Origin: Halovulum marinum
Lineage (GTDB): Bacteria; Pseudomonadota; Alphaproteobacteria; Rhodobacterales; Rhodobacteraceae
Direction: 5' to 3'
Assembly: GCF_009697225.1 (NCBI RefSeq)
Contig: NZ_WIND01000017.1
Location: 1 to 64,000, forward strand
Length of the DNA stretch: 64,000 nucleotides
In this document: in pieces, positions 45,850-53,991 of the stretch
Numbering within the stretch: position 1 is the first letter of the stretch
How the letters are laid out: each line of letters opens with the position of its first letter
Position numbers and translations under genes: made by a program
The notes under the pieces: model-generated
Seen by the model: only the letters and a program-made list of their open reading frames with translations
What the model was told of the DNA's origin: nothing
Database searches by the model: none

Positions 45850-46891
45850 CGACGCCGCGCCCCGGCGCGGCCCGCGCGGCGAGGCGGTGACGCTCGCGCA
45901 TGGCGCGGGCGGGCGGGCGATGCGCGATCTGATCGACGGGATCTTCCTGGCGGCGTTCGGCAACGCCGGCATCGCCGCGCTCGAGGACCAGGCGCGGTTG
46001 CCGCTGGCGGACTTCGGCGGCGGCGGCCTTGCCTTCACCACCGACAGCTTCGTGATCGACCCGGTGTTCTTTCCCGGCGGCGACATCGGCCGGCTGGCGG
46101 TCTGCGGCACGGTCAACGACCTGGTGGTCGGCGGCGCGCGGCCGGTGGCGCTCAGCTGTTCGGTGATCCTCGAGGAGGGGCTGCCGCTGGCCGACCTGCG
46201 CCGCATCGCCGCCAGCATGGCCGCCGCCGCCGCCGAGGCCGGCTGCCGGATCGTCACCGGCGACACCAAGGTGGTGCCGCGCGGCGCCGCCGACCGGATC
46301 TTCGTCAACACCGCCGGGATCGGCAGCATTCCCCAGGGGCGCGAGCTGGCGGCGACGCGGATCCGTCCCGGCGACGCACTGATCGTCAATTCGACGCTCG
46401 GGCTGCACGGCGCCGCGGTGATGGCGGCGCGCGGCGATCTGGGGCTGGCGACGGCGCTGGAAAGCGACTGCCGGCCGCTGGGGGCGCTGGTCGAGGCGCT
46501 GCTCGACGCCGCGCCGGGAACGCACGCGATCCGCGACGCCACGCGCGGCGGCGTCGCGACGGTGCTGAACGAGTTCGCCGACGCGGCGGGGGTGTGCTGC
46601 CGCATCGACGAGGACCGGCTGCCGCTGACCGAGGCCGTGCGCGGCCTGTCCGAGATCCTCGGCCTCGATCCGCTCTACCTGGCCAACGAGGGCCTGTTCG
46701 TGGCCGCGGTGCCCGAGCCCGAGGCCGAGGCGGCGCTGGCCGTGCTGCGTCCGCTGCCGGGCGGCGCGGCGGCGTGCCGGATCGGCACCGTGACCGGGGC
46801 GCCGGCGGGGCGGGTGGTGATGACCTCGTTCTTCGGCGGCGAACGCCTGGTCGACATGCTGGAGGGCGACCAGCTTCCGCGCATCTGCTGA
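45842..46891 (+). CDS. hypE: Carbamoyl dehydratase HypE
   Basis: 349 residues, PurM/AIR-synthase fold. LAHGAGGRAMRDLI and DTKVVPRG are ATP-site motifs, and the protein ends with the required PRIC, whose Cys carries the thiocarbamate. I prefer the GTG at 45842 (8-bp overlap with hypD); an ATG at 45782 would add 20 Ala/Pro/Thr residues. Last gene of the hydrogenase operon. hypA and hypB are not found in the window. Confidence 0.93.
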   Translation: MADDAAPRRGPRGEAVTLAHGAGGRAMRDLIDGIFLAAFGNAGIAALEDQARLPLADFGGGGLAFTTDSFVIDPVFFPGGDIGRLAVCGTVNDLVVGGARPVALSCSVILEEGLPLADLRRIAASMAAAAAEAGCRIVTGDTKVVPRGAADRIFVNTAGIGSIPQGRELAATRIRPGDALIVNSTLGLHGAAVMAARGDLGLATALESDCRPLGALVEALLDAAPGTHAIRDATRGGVATVLNEFADAAGVCCRIDEDRLPLTEAVRGLSEILGLDPLYLANEGLFVAAVPEPEAEAALAVLRPLPGGAAACRIGTVTGAPAGRVVMTSFFGGERLVDMLEGDQLPRIC

Positions 46892-47211
46892 ATCCCGCGG
46901 CCGGGCAGGGGCATCGCGCAGGGCGCTGCCGCCCAGTGCAGCGCCATCGGCAGCGGCGAGGGCATGACCGAAAGGTCGTGGATCGCCTGCCCCATCCGGA
47001 CCGCCTGCTCGCCCGTCGCCAGCCGAACTCGGGATCGTCTCTGCTCGCCGCCGCCCCAGCGCGTGGCTGACGAACGGAGTACCCGGCGACCGCACCCGTC
47101 CCCGACGCCGCCGAACCGCCGCGCCAAATCGAAAACCGCCCTCACGCCCACCATCGCGAGCAATTGCCGAGGCTCGCCGATCCGGCCGGGAAGGTAGAAC
47201 CCGAGCCCCCA
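46892..47211. other. Gap between hypE and the ArsR operon
   Basis: About 320 bp. A minus-strand frame here (from about 47226 leftward, with QWGLGFYLPGRIGEPRQLL) looks protein-like for 50 residues but then runs antisense into hypE. It may be a gene remnant. Nothing else is seen. Confidence 0.35.
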
Positions 47212-47241
47212 TTGACGGTCGAGCAAAGGGTCAGATACAAT
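47212..47241 (+). promoter_or_regulatory. Promoter of the ArsR-rhodanese operon
   Basis: TTGACG (47212-47217), 18 bp, TACAAT (47236-47241). It lies 50 bp upstream of the ArsR start in AT-richer DNA, giving room for an operator in between. Confidence 0.6.
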
Positions 47242-47290
47242 AATACATGAGTCGTTGAGATATTCAGATCACCTGACAGACTGGGATCAC

Positions 47291-47671
47291 ATGTCAGACG
47301 CTGCCATCGCCGAACGCCTGGGCGCCCTCGCGCATCCGGCACGCCTTGCCATCGTGCGGATGCTGGTCCGGGCCGGGCCGAACGGTCTTCCGGCGGGCAG
47401 GCTCGGCGCGCCTCTGGGTATTGCCGCCAATGCGCTGACCTTTCATTTGCAGAAGCTCTCGCGCGCCGATCTGGTCACGTCGCAGCGGCAGGGCCAGTTC
47501 ATCATCTACCGGGCGGTCTTTCCCAATCTTCTCGATCTGTCCCGGCAGATCACCGGCGCGTGCTGCGCCGAGTCGGCGGAGAAATGCGGCCCGGATTGTC
47601 CGACCGAAGATCGACAACCGGCCGGCCTCGCCTTTCCCGCCTTACCCGCTACAGGAGACGCGAATGACTGA
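47291..47671 (+). CDS. ArsR-family transcriptional regulator
   Basis: 126 residues. Winged helix: AERLGALAHPARLAIVRML, then LGIAANALTFHLQKLSRADLV as recognition helix and RQGQFIIYRA as wing. The C-terminal ACCAESAEKCGPDC has four Cys that may bind metalloid, polysulfide or metal. Its gene overlaps the membrane-protein gene by 8 bp; it probably represses its own operon and responds to thiol-reactive sulfur or metalloid. ATG at 47291; a TTG at 47255 is less likely. Confidence 0.85.
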   Translation: MSDAAIAERLGALAHPARLAIVRMLVRAGPNGLPAGRLGAPLGIAANALTFHLQKLSRADLVTSQRQGQFIIYRAVFPNLLDLSRQITGACCAESAEKCGPDCPTEDRQPAGLAFPALPATGDAND

Positions 47672-48110
47672 CATCAAACGCGACACGGGTTTCTGGCTGC
47701 GGGCCTTCGGCATCGGCATCGCGGTCTCGATCCTGACCGCCGCGATCATGCTGGCCGCGATAGCCGCCGGCATGTCGCCCTTTCCCAAACCGCCGTCGCT
47801 GGCCTTCGCGGAAACGATTCTCGGTCGATCGCTTCCGCTTCCGGTCGGATTGTTGTTTCACACCGCCTATGTGACCTTCTGGTCGATGGTGTTTGTCGGG
47901 TTCTTTCCGCGGCGCGATCTGAAGACCGCGATCTATCTTGCCGGCGTCCTCTGGATCATCCTTCTGGTGGTGTTTTTCCCGCTCGTCGGCTGGGGGTTTG
48001 CCGGGCTTTCCGTCAGCCCGCAGCTCATCCCCGCATCACTGGTCCCGCATCTGGCATTCGGCATCCTGCTATGGGGATTCGAGCGGTTCCTGCCGGGGGC
48101 AGGCCAGTGA
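47664..48110 (+). CDS. Membrane protein of unknown function (ArsR-rhodanese operon)
   Basis: 148 residues with four membrane helices (about 13-35, 60-80, 88-105, 118-140). No family motif is recognised. AGGAGA lies before the ATG. The frame between an ArsR regulator and a rhodanese, all with overlaps, suggests handling of sulfur or metalloid compounds at the membrane. Confidence 0.7.
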   Translation: MTDIKRDTGFWLRAFGIGIAVSILTAAIMLAAIAAGMSPFPKPPSLAFAETILGRSLPLPVGLLFHTAYVTFWSMVFVGFFPRRDLKTAIYLAGVLWIILLVVFFPLVGWGFAGLSVSPQLIPASLVPHLAFGILLWGFERFLPGAGQ

Positions 48111-48442
48111 TCCACGAAATCGACACCGCAACGCTTCGCGGCTGGCAGGAAGAGGGCCGGGATTTCATTCTGGTCGACACGCTTCCCGCCGCCGCCTATG
48201 CGGACGGACATCTGCCCGGCGCTGTCCACCTGATGTCGGATGACGTGGCGACCCGCGCACCGCAACGGTTTCCCGGCCGCAATGCAACTATCGTCGTGTA
48301 TTGCGCCAGCGCGCAATGCAAACGCGCCGGGCTGTCGGCGCGGCGGCTGGCGAAGCTGGGTTATTCGGACGTCCATCACTATGTCGGCGGCAAGAAGATC
48401 TGGCGCGAGGCAGGATTGCCGCTGGAAAGCGATCTGCAATGA
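48107..48442 (+). CDS. Single-domain rhodanese
   Basis: 111 residues. GHLPGAVHLMSDD marks the rhodanese fold, and the catalytic Cys is in VVYCASAQCKRA; the second Cys five residues on is unusual. It would move sulfane sulfur to an acceptor. GTG start overlapping the membrane gene by 4 bp (GTGA). Cytosolic, no signal peptide. Confidence 0.85.
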   Translation: MIHEIDTATLRGWQEEGRDFILVDTLPAAAYADGHLPGAVHLMSDDVATRAPQRFPGRNATIVVYCASAQCKRAGLSARRLAKLGYSDVHHYVGGKKIWREAGLPLESDLQ

Positions 48443-48604
48443 GGGGCGCCAGCTCGGCCGGGCGGCCATTTCACACTCCGCCCTAAACGGCCTCTCACCG
48501 CTCTCCGCGGTGAATAATCTGATGAGAAACCACATCTAGCGGTCCCCAGGAATCCGGACTTCACCTGCTTCGAGGGGTATTACGGTACGAGGGCGACTGA
48601 GCCG

Positions 48605-48682
48605 TTTTCGTCTTCACGAAATATTCAGACTCGTTTCATGATCAAAATCATGCACTTAATGGGGATTTCACTGTGAAATCCC
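48605..48682. other. Three consecutive hairpins before the dsbB stop
   Basis: In the 254-bp gap between the rhodanese and dsbB stand TTTCGT-CTTC-ACGAAA (48605-48620), CATGAT-CAAA-ATCATG (48637-48652) and GGGATTTCA-CTG-TGAAATCCC (48662-48682). The last ends 15 bp from the dsbB stop. The genes converge, so these probably serve as terminators on both strands. The stretch is much AT-richer than its surroundings. Confidence 0.5.
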
Positions 48683-48696
48683 TCGTTCTCATGCCC

Positions 48697-49176
48697 TCAC
48701 GATGCCGCTCGGACCCCTGTCCGCCGCGTCGCCGCCGCTAGCCAGATCAGCACCAGGCCGGCCGAGGCGAGCGCGTTCCACCCGGCCATCGAGACGCCCA
48801 GGAATTCCCAGGCGATCTCGTCGCAGCGGACCACCGGCGCCGCCAGGATCTGGTCCAGCAGCTCTGCCGGGCTCTTGCCGCCGATCTCTCCCGCGACGCA
48901 GGTGTCCGGCCCCTCCCACCAGCGCCGCTCCACGCCGAAATGATAGGCCCCAACGCCGCTCGTCACCGCCGCCGCCGCCGCCCCCGCCAGCGCCAGCACC
49001 CGTGCCGGCACGATGAAAGCGACCACCGCGATCAGCACCGCCGCCAGGTGCGGCCAGCGTTGCGTGATGCAAAGCGGGCAGGGCGCCAGCGCCCCGAGGT
49101 ACTGGAACCCCAGCGCCGCCAGCAGCAGCCCGGCCGAGCCCAGCCCGGCAAGCGTCGTCAGAAACCGTCTGCTCAT
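48697..49176 (-). CDS. dsbB: Disulfide bond formation protein DsbB
   Basis: 159 residues with four helices. LAPCPLCITQRWPH has the first periplasmic C-x-x-C pair; the second Cys pair lies at GPDTC and VVRCDEIAWEFLGVSMAGWN. It reoxidises DsbA with quinone. The ATG overlaps the stop of the YqaA-type gene (ATGA). Confidence 0.9.
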   Translation of the reverse strand: MSRRFLTTLAGLGSAGLLLAALGFQYLGALAPCPLCITQRWPHLAAVLIAVVAFIVPARVLALAGAAAAAVTSGVGAYHFGVERRWWEGPDTCVAGEIGGKSPAELLDQILAAPVVRCDEIAWEFLGVSMAGWNALASAGLVLIWLAAATRRTGVRAAS

Positions 49177-49751
49177 AGAAACCTCACCAGTGCGAACCCG
49201 CCCAGCAGCGCCGCGAACGCCGCCGTGGTCACCAGCGCGAAGCGTTTCTCGATGAACGCCCGCACCGGCGGGCCGAATTTCCACAGGATCGCTGCCAGCA
49301 GGAAGAACACGAATCCCCGCGCCAGCACCGAGGCGAGCATGAACACGCCGAAATCCAGCCCCGTCGCCCCCGAGGTGATGGTGATCACCTTGTAGGGGAA
49401 CGGCGTGATCCCGGCGAACAGCACCGCCCAGGCGCCGTACTCGTTGAACTGCGCGCGGAAGATCTCGAACTTTTCGGCCTTGCCGTAGAACTCCAGCACC
49501 GGCCGGCCCAGGCTGTCGAACAGCTCCGCCCCGATCCAGTAGCCCAGCATGCCCCCCGCCACCGACGCCGCGGTGCACACCAGCGCGATCAGCCACGCCC
49601 GCTGCGGCGCGGCGAGCACCATCGGCACCACCATCAGGTGCGGCGGCACCGGAAACACCGAGGATTCCACGAACGCCACCACCGCCAGCGCCCACAGCGC
49701 GTGCCGCGTGTCCGCCAGTTCCAGCGTCCAGTCGTAGAGCCGTCTGAGCAT
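49173..49751 (-). CDS. YqaA/DedA-family membrane protein
   Basis: 192 residues. VAFVESSVFPVPPHLMVVPMVLA and VLFAGITPFPYKVITITSGATGL are the two family repeats with their re-entrant loops. Four to five helices. DedA relatives act in lipid carrier flipping and membrane homeostasis. ATG at 49751 with a G-rich site before it; 49766 would add five residues. Operon with dsbB. Confidence 0.85.
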   Translation of the reverse strand: MLRRLYDWTLELADTRHALWALAVVAFVESSVFPVPPHLMVVPMVLAAPQRAWLIALVCTAASVAGGMLGYWIGAELFDSLGRPVLEFYGKAEKFEIFRAQFNEYGAWAVLFAGITPFPYKVITITSGATGLDFGVFMLASVLARGFVFFLLAAILWKFGPPVRAFIEKRFALVTTAAFAALLGGFALVRFL

Positions 49752-49927
49752 CCCGCCGCCCCGCATTGCAACCCCAGCCGTTGACCACGAAGCGCGCGCC
49801 CCGTCAACGTCCGTTCGCGCCCGGCCGCGCCGCCATCGTGTCCTGCGCCCCGACTTCGCCCCGGATCCGGAGATTTTTTCTTGTGCGATCCGAAGCGATA
49901 GGCGATAGCCTGACGCTCCAACCGCGT

Positions 49928-50014
49928 GCCCGAGTGGTGGAATTGGTAGACACAGGGGATTCAAAATCCCCCGCTGTAACAGGCTTGCCGGTTCGAGTCC
50001 GGCCTCGGGTACCA
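49928..50014 (+). tRNA. tRNA-Leu, anticodon CAA
   Basis: Acceptor GCCCGAG (49928-49934) pairs with CTCGGGT (50004-50010; one G-T pair), then A and encoded CCA (50012-50014). Anticodon arm GGGGA-TTCAAAA-TCCCC gives CAA. T arm GCCGG-TTCGAGT-CCGGC is perfect, and a long variable arm is present. An integrase remnant begins 100 bp downstream, so this tRNA was an integration target. Confidence 0.95.
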
Positions 50015-50031
50015 AAGCTTTATTTAGTCAT

Positions 50032-50051
50032 TGAGATCATTGGGAAAATCG
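50032..50051. repeat. Left copy of imperfect 20-bp direct repeat
   Basis: TGAGATCATTGGGAAAATCG matches 53591-53610 at 18 of 20 positions. It lies 18 bp after tRNA-Leu. The pair brackets a 3.5-kb segment with an integrase remnant, so it may mark island ends. Confidence 0.5.
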
Positions 50052-50057
50052 GCATTT

Positions 50058-50086
50058 GTGTCCACCCCTCGGGAAGGGGTGGACAC
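50058..50086. terminator. 12-bp perfect hairpin behind the recombinase remnant
   Basis: GTGTCCACCCCT, loop CGGGA, AGGGGTGGACAC. It stands between tRNA-Leu and the 3' end of the recombinase fragment and can serve as terminator for either, or as a recombination site component. No T-run. Confidence 0.45.
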
Positions 50087-50116
50087 CTTGTTACCAATCG
50101 AAGCCCTCGACGGCGT

Positions 50117-50422
50117 TCATCGCTGTTCCGCCATCAGGCGGCGCTCGGCCTTCTCGGTGTAGATCTCGGAGGTGGCCGCCTTGGTGTGCGAGAGCACCGA
50201 CATGATCTGCCGCGAACTCATGCCGCTCTCGGACAGGAGTTCCGCCAGGGCCTTCCGAACGCCATGCGATGAGCGCCCCACGAGCCCGGCCTTGTCGCAC
50301 CATTTGCGGAAGCGGACGCGCATGCTCTCGGGGCTGTTGAAGGGCTTGCCGTGGGTGCCGACGATGCAGGTGTCCCGACCGGTTACTGTCGTTGCGGCAA
50401 CGGCGCGGCGCAGAGGGTCCAC
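50117..50422 (-). pseudogene. Tyrosine recombinase, C-terminal fragment
   Basis: About 101 residues remain of a phage-type integrase. SSHGVRKALAELLSESGMSS holds the H-x-x-R box, LSHTKAATSEIYTE the late His and the nucleophilic Tyr. The N-terminal arm- and core-binding parts and the first catalytic Arg are absent; upstream sequence does not continue the frame sensibly. It ends next to tRNA-Leu, the expected place for an integrase of a tRNA-targeting island. Confidence 0.75.
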
Positions 50423-50587
50423 GGGCCGACCCTGGCGATAGTTGACTCCCGAGCTGATCGGTCAGCTTCGCTGAGGATGTCCTAAGGTGCGCCTGAGTTG
50501 GGGGACCGAAGTGCGCCGCGGCACGCGGGGACGCGTGCCGACCTTCTTTGATGAACGTGCGCTCCGCCGGCCGGCCTACCTGCGCGT

Positions 50588-52753
50588 TCAGGCCATGGCT
50601 TGGCTCACTCCGACCGGAACCAGGCATCTTTCCACCAGACCGGGCCGCCGCACCTGCCACCACCGGACCGTGTAGCGCAATCGGCGGGGCAGGTCCTGCC
50701 GGCGCAGGTCGATCAGGACGACCAGGAAGCTCAGGACCACCGCCTCTTCCGGCTCGCCGCGCGCGACCTGCGCCAGCAGGGCGTCGGCGATCGCGTCGGA
50801 CAGTCCCCAGTCGCGTAGCTGCTGAAGCATTGGCAGCGTCCGGCCCTTCCACGCGGAGAGCCCGGCGATGAAGATGCGCAGTTCCCGCATATCCGGGCTG
50901 GGCTCCGAGGGAATGCGATGCCGAAGGCTAAATGCGGGCGGCGCTTCGCTGAATGCGATAGACGACGCCGGCGGGGCGGATTGCATCCGCCGGAAGGCCC
51001 TGACAGAGCCGGTCCCGTGCCAGCCGGCCGCCAGCGTCTGCGGGACCTTCACGGTCACCGGCAGGCCAACCGCCTTGTCGTTCGCTGCGCGCTCGTGAAG
51101 CACGAGGTATTTCGTCCAGCGGCTCGGCAGTTGGTAGGTCATGGCCAACTCGCTGGCGTCATCAGGGGCGGCTGCAATCCGGGCTGCCGCGGCAATCCGG
51201 GCCAGGGGAGATTGGCTGGATACGCTCGCATTGTCCTTTGCAGGCGGAATTGCAACCTCAGCCCGAAGCGGTGTCCCCGCGCCTGCGGAATACTCCAGCG
51301 TGACGCTGCCCTCCGGGCATGTGTCGAACCACGCAAAGGCGTGGATGGTGTCGCCGTCATGGAGGCGTTCGATCTTCACCGGCCACTCCCGGGCAGGTCG
51401 GGCGGGCCAGGCTACCTGCACATCGCGGGCGCTCGGGGCCAGGATGCGTTGGAAATGGCGGTAGATCCGCTCGCCCATGTCCTCGTTCGGAGTGACAAGC
51501 TCGCAGGCGCCCCCCGTCATCTCGGCAAGCTGGCGCACCTTGGCCTCGGCCACGGCGCTGCCGACGCCGACGCTGAAGATCCGATTTCCCGCGGCCTGGG
51601 CCCGGCGGGCGATATCGCCGGCATCCCAGATCTCGCCGTCGGTGATCAGCAGGATATCGCGCGAACCCGCGCCGGTTTCTGCCCGGATGGCCGCATCCAG
51701 AGCCTTCTCCATCTCGGTCCCGCCCATGTCCGCGTCGAGACCGCGAGCGAAGGCATGCGCATCGCGTCGGGTTCGCGCGGTGACCTGGACCGGCTGCGGA
51801 TAGAGCGTGCGCCAGTCGCTGCCGAAGGCGATGATGTTGAACCGAGCGCCGTCGGGCAGCGCCTCGATGATGCGCTTGAGCCCGATTCTTGCCTGGGCGA
51901 TCGAGTCGCCCATCATCGACCCCGAGCAATCCACCACGATCTGCACGGTTCGCGCGGCCGATGCGGCTCGGGATGAAGGATCTTCGGGCAGGGTTGGCCG
52001 GAAGCTCGCCAGAGCAACCCATCGATCGCCGTCCCGCCCGACAAGCGCGCCGTGCGGATCGGTGACGCCAAGCCGCGCCTCGATCACCACGTCGCGGTCC
52101 ATGACCGTCGCGCTTTCAAGGGCCAGGTGGAGACCCGCGCCATCTCGCGTCTGCCGCATGTCATGCGTCGGGGACGCCAGCCGGGCCTGCGCCAGCAGTC
52201 CGCTGATCCGCGCCTTCAGTTCGAGCCGGTTCTCCACCGCAAGCGAATGTTCCGGGAACTGGTACGGCTGAAGGCGCCGCGCGCGACCGTAGCGCGGCGC
52301 GATCGTGGTCGGCAGGGCCAGCCGCACCCGGTTCCCGTTCCAGCGCAGAAGCATCCCGTACCGATAGCGTAGGATCGCCGTCTCGCCGGCACGCAGGTTG
52401 CCGATGCTGGCGGTGAAGAGGCCCGGCTCGACCTGTTCCAGCAGGACGGCGGTATCGCCGCCGGCGATGCTGTCCTCGTACTGCTCGTCCGCCTGCGCGG
52501 CAGGAACCACCTGGCCGACATGGCGGGTTCCGGAAATGTCTGCGTCGAAGGAAAGCAGGGTGGCTTCGCTCGGCACCGGGAAGCTGTAGACCGCCTCGAT
52601 GTCCGACTGCGCCGCGTTCCGGTAGAGTTGCTCGACCGCCACCTCGGCGAACATCCCGTCCACGGTCAGTTCGATCCGAACCCGCTCGAGCGGTGACCGG
52701 GACACGTCAGCCCTCGTTGCCGCTGCCGCCATCATCGTTCGTCTCATCGGCAC
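50588..52753 (-). CDS. VIT and von Willebrand A domain protein
   Basis: 721 residues. The VIT domain takes residues 20-150 (VDGMFAEVAVEQLYRNAAQSDIEAVYSFPVP). The vWA domain at about 265-440 has the MIDAS start VDCSGSMMGDS, the Thr in MGGTEMEKAL and Asp in LLITDGEIWD. The C-terminal 250 residues are not assigned. There is no signal peptide, so it is probably cytosolic. Proteins of this kind form metal-dependent complexes of unknown role. It overlaps the merR gene by 47 bp from the first ATG; ATGs at 52747, 52735 and 52732 are alternatives. MerR and VIT-vWA pairs recur in other proteobacteria. Confidence 0.85.
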   Translation of the reverse strand: MPMRRTMMAAAATRADVSRSPLERVRIELTVDGMFAEVAVEQLYRNAAQSDIEAVYSFPVPSEATLLSFDADISGTRHVGQVVPAAQADEQYEDSIAGGDTAVLLEQVEPGLFTASIGNLRAGETAILRYRYGMLLRWNGNRVRLALPTTIAPRYGRARRLQPYQFPEHSLAVENRLELKARISGLLAQARLASPTHDMRQTRDGAGLHLALESATVMDRDVVIEARLGVTDPHGALVGRDGDRWVALASFRPTLPEDPSSRAASAARTVQIVVDCSGSMMGDSIAQARIGLKRIIEALPDGARFNIIAFGSDWRTLYPQPVQVTARTRRDAHAFARGLDADMGGTEMEKALDAAIRAETGAGSRDILLITDGEIWDAGDIARRAQAAGNRIFSVGVGSAVAEAKVRQLAEMTGGACELVTPNEDMGERIYRHFQRILAPSARDVQVAWPARPAREWPVKIERLHDGDTIHAFAWFDTCPEGSVTLEYSAGAGTPLRAEVAIPPAKDNASVSSQSPLARIAAAARIAAAPDDASELAMTYQLPSRWTKYLVLHERAANDKAVGLPVTVKVPQTLAAGWHGTGSVRAFRRMQSAPPASSIAFSEAPPAFSLRHRIPSEPSPDMRELRIFIAGLSAWKGRTLPMLQQLRDWGLSDAIADALLAQVARGEPEEAVVLSFLVVLIDLRRQDLPRRLRYTVRWWQVRRPGLVERCLVPVGVSQAMA

Positions 52754-53177
52754 TCTCCTGCGATCGCCTGTCTTGAAATCTGCGCACCAGTTCCGCAGCG
52801 TCTCGCGCGAGGGTGCGAATGTCGTCCGGGGTCAGTCCGGCCGCCGCCGGCTCAATCGCGATCTCGACGCCGGGAGCGACGAGAATGTAGCTGCGCAGAG
52901 TTACGTCCCCGGGCCGGCGCCGCTTCGGCGGGGGCACGTCGTCGGCCTCGGCTTCGCCGACCAAATCGCGGATCCGGTCGAGGCTGAGCCCCGCCCGCTG
53001 CCATTTCCGGATCTCTAGCAGACGCTCGAGATGTGCGGACGTGTAGTATGCGCCGCGCTTCTCGCCCTCGGGCCGGTCCACAAGTCCCTGCTGGATGTAA
53101 TAGCGCACGGTACGCTGCGGCACGCCCGAAAGGGCGCTCAGCGCGGCAAGGGTGTAGGCCTGCTTGGCATCGATCAT
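52707..53177 (-). CDS. MerR-family regulator paired with the VIT-vWA gene
   Basis: 156 residues. Winged helix: YTLAALSALSGVPQRTVRYYIQQGLV, then a helical dimer part. The C-terminal half (DVTLRSYILVAPGVEIAIEP) differs from metal-sensing MerRs and has no Cys. An imperfect dyad TGTATTT-N11-TGATACA (about 53188-53212) lies upstream, a likely binding site. It should control its own operon with the vWA gene. Confidence 0.8.
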   Translation of the reverse strand: MIDAKQAYTLAALSALSGVPQRTVRYYIQQGLVDRPEGEKRGAYYTSAHLERLLEIRKWQRAGLSLDRIRDLVGEAEADDVPPPKRRRPGDVTLRSYILVAPGVEIAIEPAAAGLTPDDIRTLARDAAELVRRFQDRRSQESADETNDDGGSGNEG

Positions 53178-53590
53178 AGGGATTTATGTATCAGTTAAGA
53201 TGTCAAATACAAGTGTCTTATAAGTAGCCGAGCGACCGAAAGGCGGACGTTCTCGCATCCAGCTGGTGTCGTTCTGCCGAGGCACCGCAACCGCCGCGAT
53301 CCGTTCCGCCGACGCGCCGCTCTCCAGGCGCATTGTCACCGGGCCCCTGATTTCTGGACCAGTGAGCTCCACCTTGGATTCGGAAGAGCCAGAAGCCGTG
53401 ACCACCAGTCCCGCAAACTGCGGCTCCTCCTCCGGCGCGGCTCATCCGGAACCGGGCTCGATGCGCTTCGCGGATGGCCTCAATGAGGACACCCTGATGG
53501 CGTCAGCCGCGATTTGGAGGTGTCAAATCGCGTTCCAAGCCTTTGCATTACATGGGCCGAACTTCCAAGGTCGGGTGTCATGTTCGGCTA

Positions 53591-53610
53591 TGAAATCATT
53601 GGGAAATTCG
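53591..53610. repeat. Right copy of imperfect 20-bp direct repeat
   Basis: TGAAATCATTGGGAAATTCG; see the left copy at 50032. Fourteen bases upstream TCGGGTGTCA resembles the tRNA-Leu end TCGGGTACCA, which supports an old attachment site. Confidence 0.45.
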
Positions 53611-53950
53611 CGCCTATGGCACTCCGGCATCGGGTGCCATTGACATTATTGTACATTTCGCGTGTCGCGCCCCAGGTTTTCGACCCGGGTTCACACATCC
53701 ACTGCACCACGGATCAAAACCTGCGCGTGGCAGTCTGGCTTGCGCGGGGTTTTGGCCAGCGCCTCGTGAATCGCCTCAACCTCGGATCGGTAATCTTCCA
53801 CGCGTCCTTGTTCCCGTTCTTCTGCTGCCTCTTGATCCGGCAACAGCAACCGGACCGGCCTCGACGCTTTGCCTCGACCACGTTCGACCGTTGTCCGCGT
53901 GCCGGGCCGCGGAAGGCTTGCGCACCGGGGCCGCCATCCCGTATGACGGT

Positions 53951-53970
53951 TTTTGAAACCGGTTGCAAAA
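53951..53970. promoter_or_regulatory. LacI-type operator before iolC
   Basis: TTTTGAAACCGGTTGCAAAA is a palindrome with one mismatched pair in ten and a CCGG centre, as LacI-family operators have. A second site with the same ACCGGTTGCA core lies at 60894-60907. It sits 21 bp before the iolC start. Confidence 0.7.
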
Positions 53971-53991
53971 ACGGACGAGGGGAGACGGCGC

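Larger units (their letters stand above)
53178..53991. other. Gene-poor, AT-richer stretch at the island's right side
   Basis: About 810 bp with no complete gene. A minus-strand frame at 53691-53910 (VEDYRSEVEAIHEALAKTPRKP) looks protein-like without a start and could be a mobile-gene remnant. The right copy of the 20-bp repeat is at 53591-53610. Base composition differs from the flanks, as expected of foreign DNA. The end of the stretch carries the iolC operator. Confidence 0.5.

Noticed and set aside
46675-47226. 183-residue minus-strand gene between hypE and arsR
   Set aside because: More than half lies antisense inside hypE and is Ser/Ala/Arg-rich; only the first 50 residues look protein-like.
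53266-53643. 125-residue plus-strand gene in the island gap
   Set aside because: No ribosome binding site, no family and ordinary chance composition for AT-richer DNA.
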